64,000 bases of DNA from Dendrolimus kikuchii (GCA_019925095.2 CM034403.1:3105690-3169689); one strand, 5' to 3'; positions 1 through 10,290 are shown, numbered from the stretch's first letter. Numbers and translations: made by a program. Notes: generated by a model not told the origin, from the letters alone.

Positions 1-118
1 CACCTCCCCCTGAAGATGTAACTGTGACCGAAAATGGAGAGTTGTCAACCAATTGGTATGCGGGTTTGACACGGTCCATGCTAACAACCGCATTTCTGTC
101 TCCGATGGCAATTGTTAA
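1..118 (-). pseudogene. Gypsy-type retrotransposon pol 3' fragment (integrase tail)
   Basis: Read on the minus strand, one frame carries a peptide containing the stretch SMDRVKPAYQ. This resembles the post-catalytic tail of Ty3/Gypsy integrases, where a DRLKPA-like motif is common. A stop lies just upstream in that frame and the piece runs off the left edge of the window, so only about 38 codons are visible. This is a relic or the edge of a larger element. The family call rests on that motif alone. Confidence 0.5.
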
Positions 119-184
119 CTATTTGTCCCTTTGGCCTGCCGGCCAGTAGGCCAAAGTGGGCAGGCTTTATTTCGCCACAGGTGT

Positions 185-250
185 GATTATACAACGGGCC
201 ACTCTAAGGCCGATCCTAGACATAGTTACGGAAAATTTCTTCACGATAGG
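185..250 (-). mobile_element. diverged fragment of the tRNA-derived SINE
   Basis: The stretch containing acaacgggccactctaaggc resembles the minus-strand body of the SINE at 57330-57572 (acaacggactactctggggc), with many mismatches. It has no tRNA-like head, so it is a short relic. Confidence 0.3.
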
Positions 251-289
251 AGACGGATGTGCTTTCATATACTCTTGGCCGTAGATTGT

Positions 290-500
290 AAAAAGATAGA
301 AGAAGGAAAGAAAGAACGAATAACTTTCTAACTAACTACCTTATACATTATTATACACAGAGCATATTTTGAGAATTTGTACGCCGCGTTTTGAGCAAAC
401 AAGGTATTGCACTCAGCATATTGCTGTGCCGGAATTATATCCGACACAACGCTGATTTTCAGTGCAAACCTTCCTTTCGGCGTAATACCAAAACGACCCA
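290..500 (-). mobile_element. LINE 3' tail fragment with (GAAA)n-type end
   Basis: The reverse complement matches the tail at 28845-29012. Shared landmarks are a block around ggaaggtttgcactgaaaat, a block around ctctgtgtataataatgta, and a terminal run of ttctttcttt. Two independent copies ending in the same short repeat indicate the 3' end of a non-LTR retrotransposon. No coding sequence is left. Confidence 0.5.
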
Positions 501-529
501 ATTTTGTTAAATAATAATCATTATATTAA

Positions 530-735
530 TACGAGAAGCAAAAACTTTGTACCCCTTTTTACGAAAATTGCGCGGACGGAGGAGTACGAACTTTCGCACA
601 CTTATAGTTTATATAGAGAAGGAATACAGAATTCTATTTTTTTTTTTAATTATGCATAAAAATACATTAAATCAATAAAAAAGCATCACACACACTACCA
701 TGTATTTTACACACACGCATGTCTTTTGTTTATTG
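530..735 (+). mobile_element. single arm of the long-TIR foldback element
   Basis: The sequence from the aaaactttgtacccc block through gcgcggacggaggagta to the aattatgcataaaaatac block matches the left arm of the complete foldback element at 35740-36250. Only one arm is visible here, so this is a solo-arm or deleted copy. Confidence 0.55.
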
Positions 736-774
736 TTAAATTTAAATTAAAGAGTAGCCTAGATTAGCTCTAGA

Positions 775-985
775 TTCAAGTGGAAGATCAGCGCTGGTCT
801 CATAGATCAACATCTTTACTGAGCTTGATCCAATTTTTAGGACATATGTGTATATCTTTTCCAGATACTTTGTGGTTGTTTTCACTTTTTTTATTGTGCT
901 TTATTTATTACCTTAAATGTGTTTGTTTCACTTCTATATGTTCGTACTAAAAATAAACCTGTTCTATTTCTTTCTTTCTTTCAAT
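775..985 (+). mobile_element. LINE 3' tail ending in (TTTC)n
   Basis: A non-coding stretch ends with aaaataaacctgttctat followed by tttctttctttctttc. An AATAAA-like signal followed by a short tandem repeat is typical of LINE 3' ends. It shares only the end type with the fragments at 290-500 and 28845-29012. Confidence 0.4.
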
Positions 986-1249
986 ATTATTTGTACTGCA
1001 TGAAAAATTCCATTTTCATATTTGTTTTCTGAATTATGTTTCTATTGAAAATATCGTACTCCGTTTCAGATTGCAGTTTTATCTGATAACATTATTAGAC
1101 GTAACATTGAAACGTTTCGTAACTTCATCGTTCAGATATACAGAGTTTTATCTTTGCAAGTGATCTTTGTTTTGTAACCTAGATCTAGATGTAAAGTATT
1201 ATTGTCGATTTTTTTTCTTATTGCGAAGCTAGCAAAGAATCTATCCTCT

Positions 1250-1447
1250 GGATGGCTAACAGCCCTGGTCTAGGTTATGCCGCCATAACAACCTTGAGTT
1301 GTGTTCCGGCATTAGTGGCCAAATTCCAGTTACTCTTTCGATGTCGGCATCCATTGGCAGCAACTCTATAGGCGACGGTAACCACTTTCCAACACAGTTG
1401 GACCATCAGCCTGTTTGCTGTACTTCAGCATTAAAAAATAAAAAGGA
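1250..1447 (+). repeat. family A repeat, 5'-truncated diverged copy
   Basis: It contains the family landmarks ataacaaccttgagttgtg, ccggcattagtggcc and taggcgacggtaaccact, and ends in an A-rich tail. It starts at the internal ggatggct block, so about 130 bp of the family consensus is missing on the left. Confidence 0.7.
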
Positions 1448-1805
1448 ACGATTGTTCAGTTTGAAGTTTTTATGACGACATACTCTAAACCAGGTGTGAT
1501 TAAAATCCAGACAGACACACCGTACTAACTGGCTCTAAGATGTGCTGTTGCTCTCTAAGTGTACGACCTGAGTGGCAAAGCGTACAGCGGGGCTGGCAAT
1601 AGAGCGTCTAACCGAATGGCCTGAGTGCACGCTCGGCGTTCATCGTTCACAAACTGGCTTAAACCAGTACGTGACGCCCCGCTCGACGCACTAGGTCCGG
1701 CTGCAGCCGCCGCACTTCTCGGCTGGGACTAATGACACTCATTAGCGTTTCGATACATTTAAATGACATGACAATGACATGAAAATGACAACCGAGCATG
1801 TAGCG

Positions 1806-2245
1806 TTCCTATATCCCAACTCCCTATTCCATTTCTTTATCCCATCTCCCCATTCCATTCCTCTATCCCATCTCCCTATTTCATTCGTCTATCCCATCTC
1901 CCCATTCAATTTCTCTATCACATCTTTCTATTCCATTCCTCTATCTCATTCCCTATTCCATTCCTCTATCCAATCTCCCTATTTCATTCGTCTATCCCAT
2001 CTCCCCATTCGATTTCTCTATCACATCTTCCTATTCCATTCCTCTATCTCATCTCCCTATTCCATTCCTCTATCCCATCTCCCTATTTCATTCGTCTATC
2101 CCATCTCCCCATTCGATTTCTCTATCACATCTTCCTATTCCATTCCTCTATCTCATCTCCCTATTCCATTCCTCTATCCCATCTCCCTATTTCATTCGTC
2201 TATCCCATCTCCTTATTCCATTCCCCTATCTCTTCCCCTTTAGCC
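1806..2245 (+). repeat. minisatellite with 26-bp monomer and 104-bp higher-order unit
   Basis: The array is built from diverged 26-bp monomers of the type ctccctattccattcctcta + tcccat. Four distinguishable monomers make a 104-bp higher-order unit that begins with ctccctatttcattcg at 1872, 1975, 2079 and 2183. The spacings are 103, 104 and 104 bp. The strand is strongly pyrimidine-rich. The open frame through it reflects the absence of stops in the monomer; 26 is not a multiple of three, so no protein repeat is implied. Confidence 0.9.
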
Positions 2246-2683
2246 CATGCCGTCTTATCCTATTCTAAAGGCTGACAACGTGTTGGCCTCACTCCTGGTG
2301 TTGCAAACATGTATAGACGAAGGAAACCACTTTCCATTAGCTCGGCTGCCTGCTGGTTTTCCATCTACGCAATCCTACAAAGTAATTGCATAAGATCGTA
2401 ATTTTTAAAAATAAATGTATTAAAACTGTGAAACTAGAACTCTAATCTATAAAGAAGTACCTGTTATCAACACATCTGCAATGATATGTCAATGGAGATG
2501 ACTAAAACGTGACCATACCAGTATTATCAGGACTTCTGTTAGATAAATACATTGCTATTCACTCAACCACTGTTAAACTGCAGTATCGATTTTGAGTGTC
2601 CTTGAGAATTTGTTGATAATTTTTAGTGAACTTTACTGACTTGTGTTTTTTTTTTAATTTGGTGCTTTTTTTTCTTTTCGAAA

Positions 2684-2792
2684 ATGAATCGTATGTCGTG
2701 GCTGTTATTTTTGGTTTGTGTCTCTGGAACGGTTATGTGCTATCCGTATTTCTTTGAGACAAAGAAGTTCAGGGTTGGAATCGAATATGACC
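2684..2792 (+). CDS. putative first coding exon with secretory signal peptide
   Basis: An ATG opens 36 codons that look like a signal peptide: start MNRMS, hydrophobic core WLLFLVCVSGTVMC, then the mature start YPYFFETKK. The frame reaches a good 5' splice site (gtgagt at 2793-2798) and would leave in phase 1. The ATG sits in an AAAATG context after a T-rich leader. It may belong with the terminal exon at 7570-7779, but that exon enters in phase 0, so at least one intermediate exon would be needed and I could not find it. The product is not identified. The open frame continues past the donor only into repeat sequence. Confidence 0.45.
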
Positions 2793-2852
2793 GTGAGTTT
2801 CGTTTGAAATCTAATTTGCTGTCTGTGACTTTAATAATAAAGCTTGAGCCTA

Positions 2853-3075
2853 TATCGGCCGGGTGGCCTGTCGTAAGAGCCGACCAAACAACCTACAGCC
2901 AGCCATAACAACCTTCGAATATGTTCCGGCATTAGTGGCCAGGTTCCAGTATCCTTTAAGAGAGGAGCAGCGCATTTGTAGCACCTTTGGTGTTGCAAAT
3001 GTCCATAGGCGATGATACCCACTTTTCACCAAGTGGGCCGCCCACCTATCTGCTGAACTCGAGCAATCAAAAAAA
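2853..3075 (+). repeat. family A repeat, internally deleted copy
   Basis: It starts at the ggccgggtggcctgtcgtaa block, skips the central ggtggtagggcatttgcccg segment, and resumes at ataacaacctt. It continues to an A-rich end (gagcaatcaaaaaaa). Confidence 0.75.
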
Positions 3076-3296
3076 TCCTATATAAAGAACCATCAAAACG
3101 GCAACTCTTCTGGTGATCAGACGGCTGTTGCCTACATCGGATAATGGATCAGTATGGCAATGTAGCGTGGTGACGCATCCAGCCTTCCGGGCACTATACC
3201 CATAAGAGACGCTGACCCAGGCTCAGTATTATAGGTTTAAGGGTTTACAGGTATGAATGAATGAATCTTTATTTGCAGTGACATAGGTGCCAACGA

Positions 3297-3614
3297 CTAT
3301 GACGAATGCTCCGGTGGTTCGGGCATGTGGAAAGAATGCATGATGAAAGAATGACTAAGCAGATATACAATGCTAAAGTGGATGGATGCAGAAGTCGTGG
3401 AAGGCCACGACACACCTTCCATGATCAAATTGATCGTGGACTAGCAGAAGGTGATGTCAGGAGCCTTAAGAACAGACGAGCGTGCATGACAAGAGTTATG
3501 AATGTCAAAGAAGCAAGTGAGGTGTGTAAGAATAAACCTAAATGGCGCTCTGTTATTCGTGCCTACCCCGCAAGGGAACTGGCGTGAAGTTATGTATGTA
3601 TGTATGTATGTAGT
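3297..3614 (+). pseudogene. RTE-like LINE, C-terminal RT remnant and (ATGT)n tail
   Basis: The frame begins MLRWFGHVERMHDER and ends YPARELA-stop, followed at once by a short ATGT repeat. The (M/L)RWFGHV motif with a basic GRPR segment marks the C-terminus of RTE/BovB-type reverse transcriptases, and a short tandem repeat at the 3' end is typical of that clade. Only about 95 codons remain, so this is a 5'-truncated dead copy. Near-identical fragments lie at 19870-20318, 25278-25590, 59310-59797 and 59962-60106, with minus-strand pieces at 30598-30732 and 40739-40892. Confidence 0.75.
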
Positions 3615-4299
3615 ATGGATAACATGCATTTTATGCACGTGAATCTAAGCAAAATCTGGATAGCCACTACCCCTGGTCTACACATACTGTCATAACAACC
3701 CTAAGTTGTGTTTCGGTGTGTGGCCAGATTTCAGTTCCTTCGCGGCCGGCAGCACATTGGTAGCATATTTGGTATTGAAATATTTATAGGCGACACTACC
3801 CACTTTCCATCATGTGGGCCGACTTCCTGTCTGCTGGTACTTCAGAAATAAAAACGTTATAACGAGTTATATCATAATTACAGATTCATTACCAATGACC
3901 GGAGGATCAGATCGCTACCGGCATAGGAATAACTACGACCCATTCTTCGTAACAGTCACAGCTGCAGTTAAGGTATTTAACTATTAGATCTTTTTCAAAA
4001 AAGTTCCAACGCTTCCTAAGGATGGCCGCATACGCTCGGTTTCCTCATCAGGAAACGTGGATGCTCTGCTTACATACAAAATGTTCAACAAGATGCATAC
4101 GTTCTTATTTTTTCTGAACGGAAACAACCTAACGTTCGAAACTTTCGCCGTGTGTTCGAATCGTAAGAACGGTAAAAAACCTAATGACATCATCTCGAAC
4201 GCAGTACTCGCGTATATTTTGGCTCGTCCACCGCACACAAACGGAAATTCGCATTCAAAACCGTGCTAGCGTTGTGCCGAGTGGTCATCTTTCGAGCTC
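3614..4299 (+). repeat. segmental direct duplication, copy 1
   Basis: It matches 4850-5541 over its whole length with few differences. The match runs from the ataacatgcatttta block, through an embedded diverged family A copy (about 3656-3854), a conserved non-coding core, and on to gtggtcatctttcgagctc. Beyond the final gagctc the two copies diverge abruptly. Conserved 84-codon and 70-codon frames in both copies overlap on opposite strands and have no start context or protein features, so I do not call them genes. Confidence 0.85.
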
Positions 4300-4370
4300 T
4301 GACATATTTGACAGGCGTTCCCGTGCCCACATCTCTGGGCGTAAATCATTTTTCCTTTTTTTATTTATTA

Positions 4371-4717
4371 ACTAACGGCCCCGGCAGACGTTGTCCTGCT
4401 CTGAGAAAATAAAATCTAGGACCCGATCCCAGCGCCACCTACTGGTTCCAATTGCGAATCTAAACCATCCGGGAACCCACTCAAACACACAAAAACAAAA
4501 TCACCAAAATAGCTCCAGGTGATTAGGAGAATTCTAGAACCCTATCTCAGCGCCACCTACCGGTTCCAACGGGATGAAAAGTATCCTATGTCCGTCTCCT
4601 GGTTCTAAGCTACCTCCCACCAATTTTCAGCCAAATCGGTACAGCCGTTCTTGAGTTATAAATAGTGTAACTAACACGACTTTCTTTTATATATATATAT
4701 ATATAGATTATAATCAA
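4371..4717 (+). mobile_element. family K repeat (ggccccggcagacgttgtcc type) with (AT)n tail
   Basis: It begins actaacggccccggcagacg and contains two related blocks around cagcgccacctactggttcc and cagcgccacctaccggttcc. It ends gtgtaactaacacgactttc followed by (TA)n. The same repeat occurs at 26326-26885 and, inverted, at 27003-27322. On the minus strand the other copies end gccgctagt, which suggests a Helitron-like CTAGT terminus, but the class is not certain. Confidence 0.6.
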
Positions 4718-4858
4718 ATATATTCTATGTCACTCGGGAATAATGTAGCTTTCTACTAATGAAAAAATTTTCAAAATCGGATCAGTAGTAGTATCGGACA
4801 TTGCCCCGAACATCCAAACTCACAAACTTTACCTCTTAATAATATTAGTATAGATAAC
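4718..4858 (-). mobile_element. Helitron-like non-autonomous fragment
   Basis: The reverse complement begins atctatactaatattattaag and continues aggtaaagtttgtgagtttg, as at 18160-18350 (ataaagaggtaaagtttgag). That group of fragments ends near CTAGT. It directly abuts the (TA)n end of family K. Confidence 0.4.
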
Positions 4859-5541
4859 ATGCATTTTAGTAGATATGCACGTGTATCTAAGCAAAATCTG
4901 GATAGCTACTATCCTTGGTCTAGACATACTGCCACAACAACCCTAAGTTTTGTTTCGATGCGTGGCCAGGTTTTAGTTCCTTTGAGGCCGGCAGCACATT
5001 GGTAGCATATTTGGTGTTGAAATGTTTATAGGCGACACTACCCACTTTCCATCAGGTGGGCCTACATCCTGTCTGCTGGTACTTCAAAATTAAAAACGTT
5101 ATAACGAGTTATATCATAATTACAGATTCATTACCAATGACCGGAGGATCAGATCGCTACCGGCATAGGAATAACTACGACCCATTCTTCGTAACAGTCA
5201 CAGCTGCAGTTAAGGTATTTAACTATTAGATCTTTTTCAAAAAAGTTCCAACGCTTCCTAAGGCTGGCCGCATACGCTCGGTTTCCTGATCAGGAAACTT
5301 GAATGCTCTGCTTACATACAAAATGTTCAACAAGGCGCATATGTTCCTATTTTTTCTGAACGGAAACAACCTAACGTTCGAAACTTTCGCCGTGTGTTCG
5401 AATCGTAAGAACGGTAAAAAACCTAATGACATCATCTCGAACGCAGTACTCGCGTATATTTTGGCTCGTCCACCGCACACGAACGGAAATTCGCATTCAA
5501 AACCGTGCTAGCGTTGTGCCGAGTGGTCATCTTTCGAGCTC
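4850..5541 (+). repeat. segmental direct duplication, copy 2
   Basis: This is the second copy of 3614-4299. It carries a 7-bp insertion (tagatat) near the left edge and scattered substitutions. Its embedded family A copy lies at about 4901-5096. Its right half overlaps the left inverted repeat of the TIR element at 5258-5905. Confidence 0.85.
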
Positions 5542-5905
5542 AACCCGTTTGTTTTTGTTTTCTCTCGTACGCCATTATGAAGCACATCAAAGGATTTCAT
5601 TGAAATCCTGTAATATTTGAAGAATTCTTCTGGGTGCGCGTGTAATTTTACCCTATTGAGATAGAATTTTGACTCTGTTAATTTCTAAGTATTCAACGGG
5701 TGCAGCCAATAACGACGATTCTTCTTCATTCTGTTTAGCGCCAGCAAAAATGCAATGGCAATCAATTCGTCGTCTTGCATGATTATGTAATTTCGCGACA
5801 GCGTCTGGAAACGTACTCGCCGTATAAAATTCCAAATACAAATTCTCACAGAATTCCGAATCTGAATTCCTGATCAGGAAACCTAGCGTATGCGGCCAGC
5901 CTTAG
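5258..5905. mobile_element. non-autonomous TIR element, ~650 bp
   Basis: The left terminus ctaaggctggccgcatacgc (5258) is repeated inverted at the right as gcgtatgcggccagccttag (to 5905). The match continues inward through the palindrome ttcctgatcaggaa on both sides, about 37 of 38 bp. The interior is non-coding. Copy 1 of the neighbouring duplication carries only a mutated left terminus (4016-4056). No clear target duplication is visible, so the superfamily is open. Confidence 0.65.
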
Positions 5906-6065
5906 TCTGTTGTCATAAAATTTACAAGGAAAAGTACATGTAAATGCCACCACAGATGTGTTGTGTTGAATGTTCACACTTTTTAATGTTTTATTTAATT
6001 TGTTTACTATGGTCTGTGTGCCTAAATTCGACCCCAGAGTTGTTAATTTATATTACCTATAATAA

Positions 6066-6624
6066 TGTTACAACTTAGGCCCCGACAAAGACAAATTCCA
6101 CGCACAGATGTGTAAAAGCATATTTTATTAACTGTCGGCATTTGAACTAATTGTAATCCTTTATGATCGTCTTCTTTTGTTCACTAATTTGTTGACATAC
6201 GTTTCTAGTTATTGTGGAGAATAGCCTATTGTCCTGTTGTACTACCTCAAGAGCATCATTAGCCAGGTGTTGCGGATTACAAGTACAAGCTAATTCTAGG
6301 AAATTGTGTCGACCTTGCCGGGCGGGCACATTTGCATTTGTGAAGTATAAAACGACGGCCTGATTGAGGGAGGGGTCAATTGAGCTACAACTTCGATACG
6401 TGCTTGACGTGTGTACAGTCGGGAAACTAATAGTGACGGACCTTGCGCGTTTTATTGAATAACGACCTTCTGCATTATGTTTGGATTTTTTGCGTTCGGT
6501 TATATTTGTACCTGTGTTATATACAAACACGTATAACACAGGTACAAACACTAGAACTATAGTTCTAATAAACTCTATAATAATTCTAACGGCATTTTGA
6601 TTCGAGTACCGCTAACTCGTAACA
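6066..6624 (-). mobile_element. solo LTR, Gypsy-like
   Basis: On the minus strand it starts TGTTACGAGTT and ends GTTGTAACA, giving TG...CA ends. It is flanked on both sides by the 4-bp word ataa (6062-6065 and 6625-6628), consistent with a target duplication. A related LTR in the other orientation lies at 45854-46321, sharing aaaatgccgttagaattact-like and aactatacaaacacgtataacac-like blocks. No internal coding region is attached. The long minus-strand open frame inside (134 codons) has no recognisable domain. Confidence 0.65.
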
Positions 6625-7009
6625 ATAACAATAACTTACTGAGAATTATGGATATGCATTGCGTGCGTTTGTCTGCCGGGTATTATTGAACTGAAACCTC
6701 TTTATAATCGTTGTGATTTGAAACTCGATGTAACGAAAAAGCGACACTAAAAGAGATAAACGCATGAATCTATAGGACTAAGCGTTTCATATTACTAGGT
6801 CTGATTTTTGTGCGGTGTTTCGTAGCCTTGTCTTGTCTACTAAGCGTTGTAGATAGAAATATGTTCGTCTCTTTATTGTTTGAAGTCACACTTCTACTGT
6901 GTGTAAACTGCACACATATACATTATTATTTAAAAGATATTTATTTAGCCTGCCAAACCGCCTTGGATAAGCGTGGCAAGAATACTGTCTGTTCCGCCTA
7001 TGGTGAGAG

Positions 7010-7055
7010 GCCCGAGCTCAGCAGTAGGACGTATATGGGTTGTTATCATATATTA
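7010..7055 (+). mobile_element. short LINE 3' end relic
   Basis: The words cagcagtaggacgtatatgg resemble the conserved 3' end (cagcagtgggacgtatatag) of a common lepidopteran RTE-like LINE. It is too short for more. Confidence 0.3.
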
Positions 7056-7064
7056 TACATACGG

Positions 7065-7212
7065 TCTCGGTGGTTGAGCGAGCTAAGCCTTTGCCGACCT
7101 ATCTCACTGCAACGCAGATGCCATGGGTGCGATTCCTGGTACAGTAAATTTCATAAACGTATTTTCTCCGTTATTTGCTATGGTCTGGGTGGTCAACATG
7201 TACGTTTGTCTG

Positions 7213-7225
<13 letters not shown>
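7065..7225 (+). mobile_element. tRNA-derived SINE, diverged copy
   Basis: A tRNA-like head with an A-box region (tggttgagcgagctaagcc) and a degenerate B box (gtgcgattcctgg) is followed by the body block cgtattttctccgttatttgctatggtc. It runs into a (TA)n tract at 7217-7262. It is the same family as 7862-8110. Confidence 0.7.

Positions 7226-7262
<37 letters not shown>
7217..7262. repeat. (TA)n microsatellite
   Basis: An uninterrupted run of about 23 TA units lies directly after the SINE body. Confidence 0.95.
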
Positions 7263-7265
<3 letters not shown>

Positions 7266-7569
7266 CAGCGTCTGTTTTAAAAACCAAGAGGAGAATTTGT
7301 TTGAGTCTTTAAGAAAAATTTTTTTACTAAATCCTAAGTAATTTTCACCAATTGAAAACAAATTTATTAAGCTTTGACTGTTAACTGGTTTGGTCTAAAA
7401 AAGTATGTTTTAAATAAAACCATGGAAAAAGAATATTTTACTTCTATGACAAAACGTCGAAGTGACTTGGAGCGCCATCTAGTGGTTGAGGAATTACGTT
7501 TTTGCTAGACGATTATTTCATTAGCAAACTTCTTCCATTTTAAAAAAAATTAAAATAAATTAATTTCCA

Positions 7570-7779
7570 GAGAGGCTATGTAATATCATACCTTGAAGTA
7601 TCAGCGACTGTCGACGCGCTTGGCGAAGTGGATTTCAACCTTATAAGAGGCCAAACCGGATCGACAAGCATGGTCTTCCAACTCGTCTCCAACCACTCGG
7701 ACTTCCTGTCATACAACTACCTAGCCTACGGGATACGGGAGGAGGAATATAGAAAGGTGACTGCAGTGTCAATCAATTA
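7570..7779 (+). CDS. putative terminal exon, MBF2-like secreted protein
   Basis: A 3' splice site (tttccag) at 7564-7570 opens a frame in phase 0. It reads ISYLEVSATVDALGEVD, then NLIRGQTGSTSMVFQLVS, then YLAYGIREEEYRK, and ends VTAVSINY-stop. An AATAAA lies about 35 bp downstream, near 7812. The pattern of hydrophobic strands with a central GG/GQTG-type turn and a final Y-G resembles the MBF2 family of small secreted insect proteins, but the central GG is not conserved, so the family call is weak. An alternative donor (gtgact after AAG) exists. The signal-peptide exon at 2684-2792 is the only upstream candidate, and its phase does not match directly. Confidence 0.45.
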
Positions 7780-7861
7780 TTAGGTTAGTTACAACATAAA
7801 TGGGGGAAAAATCAATAAATCTGATTTTTTTTTTAAAGTAATCGTGAAATTATATATATTT

Positions 7862-8110
7862 ACGACCTCTGTGGTTGAGCGGGCTAAGCCTTTGCCGGCC
7901 TACCTCACTGCAACGCAGAGGCTCCGGGTTCGATTCCTGGTATAGTAAATTTCGGAAACGTATTTTCTCCGTTATTTACTATGGTCTTGGTGTCTGGGAT
8001 CGGCCCCAGAGTAATCCGTTGTATATTACCCATAACATAAGCGTAACTTGCTTAATTTGAGGATATACAATATGTGTGTTTGTCTGCCGATTATTATTAT
8101 TATATACTGT
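7862..8110 (+). mobile_element. tRNA-derived SINE, near-complete copy
   Basis: The head has an A-box region (gtggttgagcgggctaagcc) and a B box (gggttcgattcc), spaced as in a tRNA gene. The body follows (attttctccgttatttacta, then cccataacataagcgtaact) and ends gtttgtctgccgattattatt with an ATT repeat. RNA polymerase III would transcribe such an element; mobilisation depends on a LINE. Other copies: 7065, 21352, 40297, 57330 (minus) and 60150 (5'-truncated). Confidence 0.85.
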
Positions 8111-8144
8111 ATTTATTTATTATCAAAATTTAAAAAAAAAATAT

Positions 8145-8330
8145 TCAGATTCAAAAGCTTTTATTCAAAATAAGTCAAAATTTAAATGTACTTCCTATTC
8201 TATGTACACCGCTTCGCATGTGTTACCGTTGTTCAAAAGAGAAGAAGAGTCAAGAAACTCTCCAGTGACACGTCTAGTTAAAAAAGATTTTTCCGTCATA
8301 ATTATTTATATAGTATCTTAGACTTTTTTT
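8145..8330 (-). mobile_element. LINE 3' tail fragment (gaataaaagctttt type)
   Basis: It shares tttattcaaaataagt, acaccgcttcgca and acacgtctagttaaaaaa with 20766-21015. On the minus strand it would end with a gaataaaagcttttgaa-type tail, typical of Jockey/CR1-like LINE 3' ends. Confidence 0.5.
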
Positions 8331-8357
8331 AAATACATATAGAAGTTGTATTACAAC

Positions 8358-8480
8358 AACAATACTCTTTATTGTACACCACAGTAACACATTTACATGT
8401 CTTAATATTAGGTAGTAGTACAATGGGCGACCTTATTGCTTAAACTTTAAAGCAATCTCATCCAAGCAATTACAATTACT
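8358..8480 (-). mobile_element. CR1-like LINE 3' tail
   Basis: On the minus strand it reads ttgcttggatgagattgctt, then aaggtcgcccattgtac, then gtgtacaataaagagtattg. It is the same 3' UTR family as at 26093-26210 and 62520-62640. Confidence 0.6.
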
Positions 8481-10290
8481 TTTCAAAGAAGAATGGAGAT
8501 TTTTTTTAAATTCAGAATTAAAGGGCTTTGTCGCTTAAGCGACCATGCTGCCCTGGTTACAATTAAGTCGTGTAAGAAAAAATAGTATCTAATCATTGAT
8601 TTCTTATTATCTACCAGTCTATATAGAATTCTGGCGTCATTTGAAGGTGGGTCTGCTAGAATACTATTAATTTGACCTAATAGCTTTAAATTGACTCCAC
8701 AAGAATGGAGTTGTAACCAACAAAAAAAAATATATTGTCACCGTCGCAATACTCATATTACCTATGTCCATCAAATGAAAGTAATAAAATTGTATTATGT
8801 CAATTTGGGCTAATAAAAACTACATTTTCTTTATGTTTCAAAACAATCATAGAACTTGTAAACGCTGTTTTTTAAGGAATTAATTCAATGCTATTTGAAT
8901 TGATTGTTTTTGCCAACATATTTAGAAAAGGCAGATAAGAAAAAGTAAATAGAAAAGGACTTAGTTAACAATTTATAAATTCTTTGTTTGAAGATAAAAT
9001 GTATCATATTTTTACATATTCAAGAAACAGTGACATCTTGTGATAGTATGTAAAACTAAAATGATTTTAGTATAGTTACGTTTTGACTAGTACGAAGTCA
9101 GAAGTTAGAGCTCTTTTACACAATAACAATATGGTTGTTGTAAGTATATCTGGCTTTAACAAAGCTAATATTATTGTAAAAGCTCAAACAATCGCTTTTC
9201 ATCTCCATGTAATTTTATAATTACTAGCCATTTGTTCATTCACATAACAACGCCACCTATTATTACTAGGTAGGACTAAAATGATTGTAAACTATAGCCT
9301 ACCATTTACAACCTTCTGGTAGTTCTTCATGGAAGTACTAGATGGCGTTATTTGAACATTATAAATGAAAATATTTAATATTAATATTTCATGTATATTT
9401 ATTGAATATCTAATATTTTTATTTTTTTTACAGATGTCAAACATCGTTACTTTGCCCTTAACCAACGCTGGATCGAGAAATGACAACGCGATTACGTTTA
9501 TTGCATTTATTTTACTTTATACATGCTATATATTATATCCTTAAATAATTTTTATATACAACTACGTAGACATACTTAATCTAATTTCGATATAATTATC
9601 TAGTTACTTAATTTAATAAACAATTCACTCTAAAACAAGGATTACAAGGAATTTTATTAAAATTTACAAATTAATACGAGATACTTTTGAAATTGAAAAA
9701 TCTGCCACGCGCATTGGTCGCAATCTTCTTAAGAACTTTTCGTCTCAAGTGCTTTTTTGTGAACTATTAATGAGCATCAGTGATATTTTAGCCAGTGAGT
9801 AATCTAGCAGGAGTTTTAAAACAGCACACTTTCTGTCAATGTTTCTCTCAAGAGATTCGCCTGTCATAGCCATGGAAAAGATCATTAGGAATCACAAATG
9901 CCCAAAAAAAATTTTACTTAGAAAGGGTGAATTGGTTAGATAGTAGGGTTATACTGAAAACAATACTTGTTACTTCTCTCTTTGATGTTATAGATATTAT
10001 ATTATTTAACAGTGGCGTGGACTTCATACAACTCGATTCCTCATAGCCTACCTTTAAGATACTAGCGACTAACGACAAGAAGGTCAAAAGCGCCATGAAT
10101 TCGTGCATATATTATTAGCTCACAGCCCAATCGGGAACCGGCTTTTGTTTCAAAATATGCGATTGTAAAATTATAAATACGATTTGTAATAAGAAAACAT
10201 ATCGCGAGTTAGACGATTTTATTTAGAAGTGTAAGTTTTATTTACAACAATAATTTAGTATGCTGTGGCTCGCCATTACGGCGCGTGTGC
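8481..10290. other. AT-rich stretch, no supported feature
   Basis: I found no open frame with splice context, no tandem array and no clear repeat match. Two notices with gcgtt/agatggcgttattt-like words (near 9250 and 9340) hint at a small inverted structure but are not convincing. Confidence 0.5.

Noticed and set aside
1779..2243. 154-codon frame with repeating SIPLSHLPISF-like words
   Set aside because: It is a translation of the 26-bp minisatellite; the period is not a multiple of three and no signal or homology is visible.
3984..4238. 84-codon minus-strand frame conserved again at 5226-5480
   Set aside because: Conservation is explained by the 690-bp duplication. The opposite strand is equally open, and no protein feature or splice context supports it.
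6147..6551. 134-codon minus-strand frame
   Set aside because: It lies inside the solo LTR at 6066-6624 and has no counterpart frame in the sister LTR at 45854.
7862..7950. tRNA-like sequence with A and B boxes
   Set aside because: It is the head of a dispersed SINE with a common body; it does not fold as a complete tRNA with a clear anticodon arm.
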